Virus record (IMG/VR): IMGVR_UViG_3300037493_002420
Span: 1-64,000 of that record
Direction: 5' to 3' (one strand)
Source of the DNA: a virus
Length of the DNA: 64,000 nucleotides
Shown: positions 10,335 to 20,500 of the stretch, piece after piece
How the letters are laid out: each line of letters starts with the position of its first letter
How positions within the stretch are numbered: position 1 is the first letter of the stretch
Notes under the pieces: generated by a model
Told to the model about the DNA's origin: nothing
Database searches by the model: none
What the model saw: the letters and a program-made list of their open reading frames with translations, nothing else
Program-made: the position numbers and the translations under genes

Positions 10335-12614
10335 TTAATAGAACATAAAAGGATATGCATTTGCTCCTGTAGCATAACCAGAATTATGTGCACCACCATG
10401 TTTTGATTCAGCATTTTGCATAATCCTATCCATATTAAGAGTAGACTGAGATCCTGAACCCATTGCTGCTTTAGCTGCGGCTGTTGCTTCTGCTGGACTA
10501 AATCCTTGTCGCATATAACTTTGTAATAAACTATCAAAAGTTGCTCCTGGAGCTTCTGGTATAGCTTCTTTACCGCCTTGAAACCATAAATTACCGGTTC
10601 TAGCATCTATATCGTATTGAGGATACATTGCATTAGTTAAAGCTAAGTTAGATGCATTCTTCCAACCAGTACCAAATGCTTGTCTAATATTTTGATCAGC
10701 ACCAATTTTAGAATTTAAAAATTGTTGTTCTGCCATTGTATTTTGATCATATAACTTTTGTGCAGCTTGTTGATTAACTCCTTGAGCTTGATTTCTAATA
10801 TTAGCTGCATTTTGAGCAAATTGATTTGCAATATTAACATTCTGATTATTATACTGAGATAATGTATTAGCTGCTTGTTCAGCACCAGTACCTTGAATAC
10901 CAGACATATTAGATGCAAAAGCTTGAGGTCCTGCAAACTGTCCTAATTGTTGTGCCATTAAATTAGCATACTCACTTTGTTGAGCTAAATCTCTTGTAGG
11001 ATCTAAATATGTTGGATCTGGAACTTCTGGTTCAAATCTTGGAGCCCAGGGCATAAACTTTTTAATTCTTGACTTATCTTTAAGTGCACCATAATAATTT
11101 AATTTATCAGGAGTCATCCAATCAGCTTGATGTAATTCAGGAGCTTCTTCAAAATCAGGAGTATATTCCTCACCTCTTTTAATAGCTTCTGCTTCTTTTT
11201 CTTCAGGTGTTAATTTAATATCATCTTCAGCAGTTGCTTCATCTAAAATATATTTATTATACATTTCAGGATTTGTTTCATCATGCCAATACTTATTACC
11301 ATTCTGATCAATTGCTCCTTCTTTTTTCATTTGGGCATCATAATCAGCTTTATTCAATTTTATAGTTTGTGTATCTAAAGCACGGTACCACCATTGATCA
11401 TCTTTATATCCTGCACTAATATCCGCAGCTGAAACTTTACCTGTTTTTAAAGCATTTACAATATCTTGATTTGTTTTTACTATAATACCTTTTTTCTTTA
11501 AAGCAGCTTTTACTTCATTACTAGGTTGGTGACTTACATTTTGTATATAGTGTGCTACTAATTCTGGATTAGATTCAAGAATTTTTTGTTGCATTTCTCC
11601 CGCAGCCTTCTTAATATCTTCTTTACTAACAGGTTTACCTTTTCCACCAATAGGAGGTAAGCCATATTTATCTCTATAGAAGTTTAATCTAACTACTGAT
11701 TCTTTACTAGTATAAGCTTCATCCATAGTCCATTTAGGATTATCACCTGTTTGTGCTCCGGTTTGTGCTATAGGTAAATGCTGATCAGGTGTATTATTAT
11801 TATATGCACCACCATCTTGAAACTCAAATCCCCCATACATACCCATTGGCATAGCAACAGGTTCACCATTAGGCATTTGTTGTGGAGCTTCCATCATCTC
11901 TTCTTGAGGATTTTGCTCTTCTTCTTGTTCAGCACCTTCTTCTTCAGGAGATTGTTGTTGCTGTTGTTGTTGTTGAGCTAACTCTGGAATTAAATCTTCA
12001 TCTTTAATACCATTAGCATCCATATATGGTCTAGCTACTTCAGGAATACCTTGAGGGAAACCTTTTTTAGATTCTTGTGCAACAGCAAGGGCCCCTAATT
12101 TCATAGTATAATTACGGATCATAATCTCTGCAGTCTTTCTTTCTAAAGTACTTGAGTTAGGATCTTGTAATAATTTTCTATATTTACTTAAATCATATTG
12201 TTTAGCTAATGTAGCTGGTGTATATGATTTAGTATCTTTTACACTTTTACCAAATTGAGCTAATATTTTTGGATCTTTAAGCATCATTGATTTAGTATCA
12301 CTAAAGATAAAGGTATCATCAGGAAGATTTAATGGTACACCACCTGAAGAATGTCTAGGTCCTTTAATAGTAAGATGTTCTGCCATTCCATCACCATTAA
12401 TATCACCATAAACAGTTTCCCCTCCTTCAGCCTCTAAATTAGCCTCATCTCTAGGTACTGCAGAAATAGTATTAGTTACTCTAACATCTTCAGGACCATT
12501 ACTTAGATCGGCTCCTCCCCAACTAAGAGATTGATTATCTGTAATTCTATTACCATTAATTTTACCTCCTGTAGCTTTACCAGGTAGTTTGGTTATTTTT
12601 ACTCTATGATACAT
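10335..12614 (-). CDS. crAss-like structural protein with poly-Gln/Glu linker
   Basis: 759 residues. The N-terminus (residues 1-110) has a basic strand (MYHRVKITKLPG), then EANLEAEGGETVYGD and IKGPRHSSGGVPLNLPDDTF with FIFSD, a pattern seen in large crAss-like virion proteins. Residues about 212-265 form a low-complexity Gln/Glu/Met/Pro linker including eight consecutive Gln. The rest is helical and Asn/Gln-rich (residues 570-650). It is 10 nt from the upstream 1104-aa gene. The role is probably internal or tail-associated structure; no enzyme motif seen. Antisense and out-of-frame readings over the CAA/GAA-rich linker are shadows. Confidence 0.75.
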   Translation of the reverse strand: MYHRVKITKLPGKATGGKINGNRITDNQSLSWGGADLSNGPEDVRVTNTISAVPRDEANLEAEGGETVYGDINGDGMAEHLTIKGPRHSSGGVPLNLPDDTFIFSDTKSMMLKDPKILAQFGKSVKDTKSYTPATLAKQYDLSKYRKLLQDPNSSTLERKTAEIMIRNYTMKLGALAVAQESKKGFPQGIPEVARPYMDANGIKDEDLIPELAQQQQQQQQSPEEEGAEQEEEQNPQEEMMEAPQQMPNGEPVAMPMGMYGGFEFQDGGAYNNNTPDQHLPIAQTGAQTGDNPKWTMDEAYTSKESVVRLNFYRDKYGLPPIGGKGKPVSKEDIKKAAGEMQQKILESNPELVAHYIQNVSHQPSNEVKAALKKKGIIVKTNQDIVNALKTGKVSAADISAGYKDDQWWYRALDTQTIKLNKADYDAQMKKEGAIDQNGNKYWHDETNPEMYNKYILDEATAEDDIKLTPEEKEAEAIKRGEEYTPDFEEAPELHQADWMTPDKLNYYGALKDKSRIKKFMPWAPRFEPEVPDPTYLDPTRDLAQQSEYANLMAQQLGQFAGPQAFASNMSGIQGTGAEQAANTLSQYNNQNVNIANQFAQNAANIRNQAQGVNQQAAQKLYDQNTMAEQQFLNSKIGADQNIRQAFGTGWKNASNLALTNAMYPQYDIDARTGNLWFQGGKEAIPEAPGATFDSLLQSYMRQGFSPAEATAAAKAAMGSGSQSTLNMDRIMQNAESKHGGAHNSGYATGANAYPFMFY

Positions 12615-12624
12615 AATACTTTTA

Positions 12625-15600
12625 TTAAATAAATTCTAATTCTCCACCTTCTGCTAAAAATTGACGGATCTGTTCTTCAGACATCCACGTTTCTTCATTT
12701 TGTGGACTACCACCTTCTCTACCTATTCTAAGACCATTGTCCCCTTCTTGATCTAATCTAAATCTACCTTCTTGATCCCAGTCACCTTTATCAGTTCCGT
12801 AAGTAGTAGCATATAACTGATCTGCATTATATCTATTACCTTGATTTCTATTTTGTTTAGTTGAGTTCCATGTATCAATTGCATTAGCTGCCCAATTACC
12901 AGCTGTGTTAAATGCATCAAGAGCTCCTTTAGCATCTATATTCCACTCTTGTTTATTTTTAAACTTTTGAGATACTTGTTGTGAAGCTCCTGCTTGTTTT
13001 TCTTCATCAGATAGTAAACCTTCATTTCTATAACCAGTACCGGATGCGTCAAAACCCATAGATTTGTCTGTAGTTAATCCATTACCTTCTTGAGTAAAGT
13101 CATTACCCATTAACTTATCTGCGTTACCTTGAAGATTAGTTTTAGGTGAATAAATTTCACCAGCTAAATTTTTATAAACTCCTGTTTTAGGGTCTTTAAA
13201 ATATCCAAACGGTACATCTGTTTGTGGATTTCCAAACTGAGCTTGAGGAAGAGTAACTCCACCATATGCTCTATTTTGTAATCTTAATCTTTCTAAATCC
13301 CAAGCTTGTCTATCAGCTTGATTTTCATCAGCTTGATCAATTCTATACTGTGAAGCTGAAACTGGTGATTTTCTTAAGTTATCAATTACTCCCGGAGCAT
13401 AATCATTTGTGGGCATTCCATTTTCATCAAAAATATTATCTTCTCCTGATTGATTATTATTTGTCCAAGTGTCTTTACCATGTTCACCAAACCATTTTGA
13501 AACTCTCTCTGTTCTTCTATCATTTCTATCATCTCTCCAAGATTGTTCAGGTGCTTGATTTACATTATTATTAGTATTATCATTATTCATCCAATGTGTT
13601 TGTCCATCAGATCCAATATAACTTTTTGGTGTACCTGATGCATGAATACCTGGTTGTCCTGGTATATTATAGTTTACTGTAAACTTTTTTGGAGTACCAT
13701 TTAATCTACTTTTGTTTACATTAATACTACTTACTTGTGCATTAGGTCCAATCATTCCACTAATAGGATTAATTGTACCATAAGGTCTACCTATTGCTTT
13801 GTTCCAATTAGCTCCACGTGATATACTACTAGGAGGCATAAAAGCAAATGGATTAAATTGCATACCTAGACTTTGTAGATACTGTTGTGCATAATCAAAA
13901 TTTTGTGGATTTGTATTTTGGTTTGTATTAGTAGTTGATGTATTTGTAGTAGGAGATCTATGATTTAATCCAGCTCGTTCAGCTTCAGCTAATGTACCTT
14001 TTCTAACTACATTACCAGATGCATCTAAAATATCAACTACAGTATTATCTGTTTGACCAGCTGTTTGAAAATATCCACCTTTTTGAAAATAAGGACTAGA
14101 TATATTTTTAGAATCAGAATAATCTAAATCATATTGAGTCATATCTTCTCCACCACCTATAAATCTATATAAACCACTTTCTTCATCTGTAAAACCACCT
14201 TGTTGAAAAGGTAAACTATATTGAAAACCTCTTTGAGGATTGAGTAACCCTTGTCCAGGATTCAACATACCTTGTCCCGGATTCAACATACTTTTTCCAG
14301 AATTTAACAAACCTTTTCCAGAATTTAATAAACCTTGACCTTTAGGTAAAAATCCTTTTGCAAAAGGTTTAAAAGCAAAATCACCTAATTGACTTAAAGT
14401 ACTTTTAGCTAATTTAGCTTTACCATACATACCTAATGTAATTAAATCAAGTACTGCTTGATCATCTTCCCCAGCACTCATAGGTCTATAGTTACCAGTT
14501 CTTGGATCAATAGCTGGATTATAACCTAAAGGATATTTTTTATTATTAGCACGTATTAAATCTATTATTTTTTGTTCTTCAGTAGTAGGTTTTTTTACTT
14601 TAATTGGAGGTTTAGTTTTTGTACCATCTGTAGTTTTATTTTTTTCATCTGATTTTTTAACATCAGGAACTTTATCTTTTTGAACAACAGGTGTTGTACC
14701 AGTTTTAATAACAGGTTTATCACCAGCAATTTCAATTTCATCAACTGTAGGTAAAGCTGTTTTAGTTACAGTTTCTTCAGCTACAACAGGTGCTGCCTCA
14801 TCTACAACTACTTCTTTTTCAGCAACGTCATCTTTTATTATTTCTTGTGTAGCAGGTTCTGATTTAGTATTATTATATACAGGTTGATTAAAGTTAATAG
14901 TATATTCTTTTGGTCTACCAAAGATACCTGTTCTACGTACATCAATATTAGCTAAACCTAAGTTACCTTGGTTAGGCATAAATTGAGCAAGAGGATTATT
15001 ACCCTGCATAAAAGGATTAGCCATCATAGGATTAAACCCTCTAGGTATCATTCTATTAAGTTTTCTTGCTGCACGTCTTTCTTTACCATGACCCCATCCA
15101 CCAAACTGTGCTTGAGTTAATTGATTAAAAGGCATTGAATGTTCAAAAGCTCCACTATAATGTTCTAAATTATGATATGGGTCAAAATTTAATACACCAG
15201 ATTCAGTGTCTCCACCATCTTGTGCATAATCTTGCATCATTGGAGGTTGTTGTAAATGTTGCATATATTGATTATACTGTTCTTCAGCTTGTTGCTTAAG
15301 AGCAGCAGTGTTAGCTTCATTTTTTATAGAACCCAAAAAGTTATTAACTCTTTCTTCTCTACCTCTTAATGGAATATCTGTAGAATCAATAGGTTTTTTA
15401 TTTGAATCACCGCCTTCTTGTTTTTTAGCAAGTTTCATGAAAGTATCCATATACTTTCTTTTACTTATAGGCCCACCTTTACGCATTACAATATCTGCTT
15501 CAGCTTGATCATACACATCTTCACCAGAAGTATCATCTGCATATATTTGACTCATCAAACTATCTTGTCTTTGTTGAGCTGCAGTATTTTCTAATTCTTC

Positions 15601-15939
15601 TTGTTCTAAAGCTGCTGTATTATCTTGAGGCATTTCTTCAGACATAGGTGCTTCTTCACTACCTTTTTGTTCTTGAATATAATTTAAAGCAATAGCCGAT
15701 AACTCACTAACTTTATTAGAAGGTATATTAGACTGTAATAATTGTTGTTGTGCCTGCTCTATACTACCATTTGGTTGTGATAAAGTTTGCATAATAAACA
15801 TAATCATTTGCTCATCAGTTGGAGCTGGAGCTTGTTGTTCTTGAGGTATACCACCTTCTTGAAAATACTGCTGAGTCTTATTTATATAAGATCCTTGTTC
15901 TCCACCAGCTTTGTATATTCTTACACGTCTTTTTTCCAT
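12625..15939 (-). CDS. Large low-complexity virion protein with heptapeptide repeats
   Basis: 1104 residues, Gln/Asn/Gly-rich. It has scattered Q/K-x-GG turns (YKAGG, FQEGG, QFGGWG, FQQGGF, FQKGGY). Five imperfect tandem heptads of the GLLNSGK/GMLNPGQ type lie around residues 530-570 (14232-14345). It ends in MSEEQIRQFLAEGGELEFI, a variant of the tail motif found twice in the neighbouring 514-aa protein. No catalytic motif. A basic N-terminus (MEKRRVRIYKAGG) resembles that of other phage proteins here. Probably a crAss-like cargo/structural protein; function unknown. A 60-bp AT-rich gap separates it from the upstream gene. Confidence 0.72.
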   Translation of the reverse strand: MEKRRVRIYKAGGEQGSYINKTQQYFQEGGIPQEQQAPAPTDEQMIMFIMQTLSQPNGSIEQAQQQLLQSNIPSNKVSELSAIALNYIQEQKGSEEAPMSEEMPQDNTAALEQEELENTAAQQRQDSLMSQIYADDTSGEDVYDQAEADIVMRKGGPISKRKYMDTFMKLAKKQEGGDSNKKPIDSTDIPLRGREERVNNFLGSIKNEANTAALKQQAEEQYNQYMQHLQQPPMMQDYAQDGGDTESGVLNFDPYHNLEHYSGAFEHSMPFNQLTQAQFGGWGHGKERRAARKLNRMIPRGFNPMMANPFMQGNNPLAQFMPNQGNLGLANIDVRRTGIFGRPKEYTINFNQPVYNNTKSEPATQEIIKDDVAEKEVVVDEAAPVVAEETVTKTALPTVDEIEIAGDKPVIKTGTTPVVQKDKVPDVKKSDEKNKTTDGTKTKPPIKVKKPTTEEQKIIDLIRANNKKYPLGYNPAIDPRTGNYRPMSAGEDDQAVLDLITLGMYGKAKLAKSTLSQLGDFAFKPFAKGFLPKGQGLLNSGKGLLNSGKSMLNPGQGMLNPGQGLLNPQRGFQYSLPFQQGGFTDEESGLYRFIGGGEDMTQYDLDYSDSKNISSPYFQKGGYFQTAGQTDNTVVDILDASGNVVRKGTLAEAERAGLNHRSPTTNTSTTNTNQNTNPQNFDYAQQYLQSLGMQFNPFAFMPPSSISRGANWNKAIGRPYGTINPISGMIGPNAQVSSINVNKSRLNGTPKKFTVNYNIPGQPGIHASGTPKSYIGSDGQTHWMNNDNTNNNVNQAPEQSWRDDRNDRRTERVSKWFGEHGKDTWTNNNQSGEDNIFDENGMPTNDYAPGVIDNLRKSPVSASQYRIDQADENQADRQAWDLERLRLQNRAYGGVTLPQAQFGNPQTDVPFGYFKDPKTGVYKNLAGEIYSPKTNLQGNADKLMGNDFTQEGNGLTTDKSMGFDASGTGYRNEGLLSDEEKQAGASQQVSQKFKNKQEWNIDAKGALDAFNTAGNWAANAIDTWNSTKQNRNQGNRYNADQLYATTYGTDKGDWDQEGRFRLDQEGDNGLRIGREGGSPQNEETWMSEEQIRQFLAEGGELEFI

Positions 15940-15999
15940 TGGTATTGTATATATAGTATAATATAATAATTTTAAACTTAACCTATAAACTTTTAATGT

Positions 16000-17544
16000 T
16001 TATATATCTTCTACAGTATAACCTGCATCAATATAACTTTGTATTTCATCTTGAGTTAGTTCAAGTTCTAATGAACCTCCTTCAGCAGCCATAGCCATTC
16101 TATCATTATCAGTATAACCTAATCTTTCATATGCTTTTCTACCTTCTCTTAATGGTAGATTAGGTATACCACCTACATCAAAATAATTAGACTTAGGATC
16201 AAATATTTTTTTCTTTTTAGACTTTACTTTTTTTAATAATGGTGAGTCATGAAACACTTTATTAGTTGCTTCTAAACTTCTAGAATACTTTTTAAGACTA
16301 CCTCCTTTTTTTTGTTGAATAAGTTCTGGTCTTTCTTCAGTCTCATTACCTTCAGCATCAACATATATTACTCTTGGTGCATTAGCAGGTTCCCAATTTG
16401 CTTCTCCAGGAAACTTTGCAGAATAAGGAACTTGTCTCATTTCTTTCATTCTATATTTATCTTCTCTATTTGGATCAGCTTCCATTACAGTTTGAGATCT
16501 ATTAGCAACTTGTATAGGTTCCTGCTTCTTAGGTGTATAGTTAAATGTTTGAGGAACTATTTCTGGTGATAATTTTTCAGATTGTATTCCTCTAATTTGT
16601 AATTTTCCTATTTCAGGAAGTGGTTTTCTTTCTGGTTTATTATTTTTATTAGATTTAAAAGGTATATTTAAAGCAGTTAATCTTGATGTTGGAATACCTA
16701 TAGTACCATATTTTTGTAATCTTGTTTTTATTTCAGCATCAGTAAGTAATTTACCTGGCTTAATAGCAATAGGATCATATCTATATGAATAAGAAGATGG
16801 TTTCGCTTTATTATTAATTGGTGCCATATCACCTTCTTTTTGCGGTGAAATTCCAGGATGTCGCCAGGTAAAAGGAAGTCCGATATCATCACCTGCTCCT
16901 TGTGCCCAATCCGTTGAACCTACAAAATCTCCCTTTTTTGTTACATATGAATTAAAAGGATGGGTTCTTTGTTTTAACTTTTTATCATTTGAGTATATTA
17001 AGTGTTGTGATTGGTAAATCTTATCTGGATTAAAACCAGACTTACTCTTATCATATTTTATTAAGTCTGTCCAATGATAATCATTCTTTGACATCCATTT
17101 ATTTAATTCTAAACTATTGTTATAAAGAAATAAACTATCTGCATAAGTAGGAGTACTATATCCTTTTTGAGCTTTAGTTAATTGAGGTATTGATATATCT
17201 TCCACTATGTATCCGCCTTTTCTATATTGTTCTATTTCTTCATCTGTAAGTTCAGCATCTATATAATCATCTGAGTTACCTTGAGGAAATTCATCAACAT
17301 AGTCTGCACCGGGAAATTGATACTCTTGACCAGGATACATCATTTGTGGTTGACCTACATTAGGTTGTGCTAATACAGGATAGTTTACCCCTTTCATCGT
17401 AATATTACTAGCAGGTATTCTAGTATTCTGTCCAGGGTATTTCCATTGACCTAACGGATCCCTAATAATATCTTTAGGCTTAGCTGGTGCTTTAGCTTTG
17501 TCTAAATTATCTACAGCTGTTTTAAGTACTTTTCTATTATGCAT
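16000..17544 (-). CDS. Structural protein with duplicated GGYxVEDI motif
   Basis: 514 residues. Two copies of one short motif are visible: LTDEEIEQYRKGGYIVEDI at residues 99-117 and LTQDEIQSYIDAGYTVEDI at 496-514, the exact C-terminus. The rest is rich in Pro, Lys and Tyr with no recognised domain. Its ATG overlaps the stop of the 1750-aa muzzle gene by one base (TAATG), indicating translational coupling. It is probably a virion protein because the motif is shared with the next gene. Specific function not recognised. Confidence 0.72.
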   Translation of the reverse strand: MHNRKVLKTAVDNLDKAKAPAKPKDIIRDPLGQWKYPGQNTRIPASNITMKGVNYPVLAQPNVGQPQMMYPGQEYQFPGADYVDEFPQGNSDDYIDAELTDEEIEQYRKGGYIVEDISIPQLTKAQKGYSTPTYADSLFLYNNSLELNKWMSKNDYHWTDLIKYDKSKSGFNPDKIYQSQHLIYSNDKKLKQRTHPFNSYVTKKGDFVGSTDWAQGAGDDIGLPFTWRHPGISPQKEGDMAPINNKAKPSSYSYRYDPIAIKPGKLLTDAEIKTRLQKYGTIGIPTSRLTALNIPFKSNKNNKPERKPLPEIGKLQIRGIQSEKLSPEIVPQTFNYTPKKQEPIQVANRSQTVMEADPNREDKYRMKEMRQVPYSAKFPGEANWEPANAPRVIYVDAEGNETEERPELIQQKKGGSLKKYSRSLEATNKVFHDSPLLKKVKSKKKKIFDPKSNYFDVGGIPNLPLREGRKAYERLGYTDNDRMAMAAEGGSLELELTQDEIQSYIDAGYTVEDI

Positions 17545-20500
17545 TACCTAAGTGATATTTGATTTTTACTATTAGTTATTTTAAGAATCATATTTATATC
17601 TCCTGAAATATCTTTTCTCAAATATAATAAATTTAAATAGTGTCTTAATTTTTTTCTTTGTAAAGGATCTTTATTATAATCTAAGTTAACTGGATTAAGT
17701 ACTTTAATATAACCATTAGATTGAGTAACCCAAAGATTTTCTTGTGCATGTGCACCCGGTAGAATTGTAGTACCTGGAATTACTGGTGTAGTATTAGGAT
17801 ATACTGAACCAATAGGAAACTCTCCTCTATCTTTTGTTATATCCCAAAACTGATTAAATCTATATTTGTTCTCTTCTTTAGAAAAAAGAATGTCATAAGA
17901 AGGATTAGTTAAATTTAATTTAGGGTATGCTAAACTTAAAGTAATATTATTTTTAGGAAATAAGTTTAAGTTAAGATATCCGGATACTTGTTCTGCATTA
18001 AACACTACAGCTCTATCAAAATTAAAGTCAAGTACTTGATACTGATCAACACAATTAAATTCAGATCTTTTATAACATTCTAACATATACTCCATAGACT
18101 TTACTGTAGTAATAGTTTGACCTGTTACCATTGGTAGTTCTACTTCAAAAGGATAATCTAAACCATAGTAATTACAATAATGATTACATGAATCATTATG
18201 TCTCCATACTCCATTTTCTTTAGTAGTCATAAAAGTATGCTTAGATGGCATAACTAAATCAGGATGCCAGTCATGAAATGAAATCCAGAATTTAGATTTA
18301 GGATCATAACTAGTTGTCCATGAAGCATCTTCAAATAAAATTGGATCACCTAAAGCAAATGGTATTTTACCTAACATAAATGCATCAGCTTCATCATCAT
18401 AAGTTACTCTATCTATATATTGTGGTCTTAATTTATAATCTTTTTTACAGAAGTATAATACACTATTTTGATTATCAAAAACTGATTGACAACCAATACC
18501 CGCTACAGGATTATCTTGATGTGGATAATCAGGAAAATCTTGGGTAAGTTGATATGGCATAAATAAAGTATACCACCACTTTAATCCTTCAGATGATATC
18601 TCAGTTATACCTTGAGTATATTGAAATATTTTACCTTGATTCTGTGACATGTAAAACATACCTGCAGGAGTAGAAATAACACTTCTTCTATTTTGAGAAG
18701 AACCATACTCATATGCATCATCTGAAATTACTACACTTTGAGGAGTTTGTGAAAATAATCCACCATCACCTATAGTAATTTTAGTACCAGCTTCAGTTTG
18801 TAATTGATCAATACCTTGAATTACTAAAGGGCTTGCATTTTTAAATGTAATAAAGATACCAGTCTTAGCAAAGTTTTTAACTCCACTAATCTGATTTTTA
18901 AATTCTTTATAGTTATTTGCTAAATATACATACCAACTATCTTTAAATGATTGTTGTTGTTGAGGTAATGAATAAATTATTCTATCAGGATAATAAGTAA
19001 AACATAACTTAGCTACATTAGGATCATAATATTTACTTTGTAGAGCACCTTGAGAAAAATATTGTGTATATATTTTAGATACACTTAGTGAATAATCATA
19101 AGCATAATAATTACCTCTTGTAATAGTTTCAGGATTATTTCCAAATATAACTGGTAAGTCAGTAAAACTATAAGGATTATAAACTTGTTCTGCTACTGTA
19201 GTACCGCTTTCTCTAAAATCTACTAATACATCACTCTCTACAAAAAAGTCTCTTACTGAAGAATTGTTTAAATAAAAATATGATTTTTTAACTCTAAATA
19301 ATCCTGGATAATCCCCGTGTGTATCATCAATATATCCATATCCTGGATGTGATATTCCTATACCAGATGTCCATGCTGTATAATCTAAATTATAATAACT
19401 TGTTGGAAAAGGACCTATACCTGTATCAATATCATTTAAAAGATTGGCAATACTACCAATATTAAATAATTCACCTAAACTATTTATATCATATCTTTGA
19501 CTATTAGCCCAAAATCTTGGGGCTCCAATCATATTTCTTTGATAATAATTATATTCAAACCCATCAGGTTGTCCATATAACCAGTCATAGAAAAAGAACA
19601 TACTATTCTTTTCAGTGTATCTATTTATATATGTATCCCCTCCAAAAAAAACTGGAGTAGCGGGAATTATTTGTTGAAGTAATTGACCTATACCTGGACA
19701 AAATGTACTAGTTGTAATAGTTTGTATTCCTGAATCAGATATATGTTGTTCACATGGAGTTACTATTAATTGTTTAATAGAGTTTAATTGTCCATATTGA
19801 TTATCTATTCTTACTTTAACTCCTGCATAATGACTAGCTATAGTTGTATTAAATTCATCATTAGGATTATCTATTGTATTAACACCCATACCTGCTATAG
19901 CTGCTGTACCTAATGTAACTAATGAATTATCTACAGAACCATTTACAATGTCAGACGGACTATTAATAAATCTAGGTCCAAAATCTTGATTAAATTTATT
20001 AGTTGTTCTTAATATAACTGTATGAGAACGTTTAAGATTATTAATTTTATAATTTAACCCACTAAATTCTGGAACTTGTTGTAATGTATCTTTTAAATAA
20101 AAACTATCTACAAGATTAAATCTTACAGTACTAGTTGCTAATGGTGCAAAATATGTATCATAAAAACCATGTGCAATAGACTGTAATGCATAATCATCAT
20201 AAGGTGCTAAAGCATACATTAATCTTAATGCCAATTCAGCTCCTTCAGAAAAATAATATACAGATTGTTGTATATTAGCTATTATACCTAATGGTGTACC
20301 AAGGTATTCAGTTTTACCCATAGTTCTTGAATAATCCAAAGTTTCATTTTGAACTACTCCAAGTCCTGCTGCTGTATTAGCTGCTGCTCTAAGTACTGCA
20401 TTATATCCATCTAAAAGAGGATATCCCGCAAATGCATCAGCAACATTAAGACCTGTACTAAAATATGTAGACATTAAACCATTATATATTCCTACAGCAG

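Noticed and set aside
10301-10606. Alternative minus-strand frame over the end of the 759-aa gene
   Set aside because: Out-of-frame shadow of a Gln/Asn-rich gene; the conserved protein in the other frame explains the sequence.
13266-13574. Plus-strand frame antisense to the 1104-aa gene
   Set aside because: Antisense shadow with unusual Leu/Tyr/His composition and no promoter.
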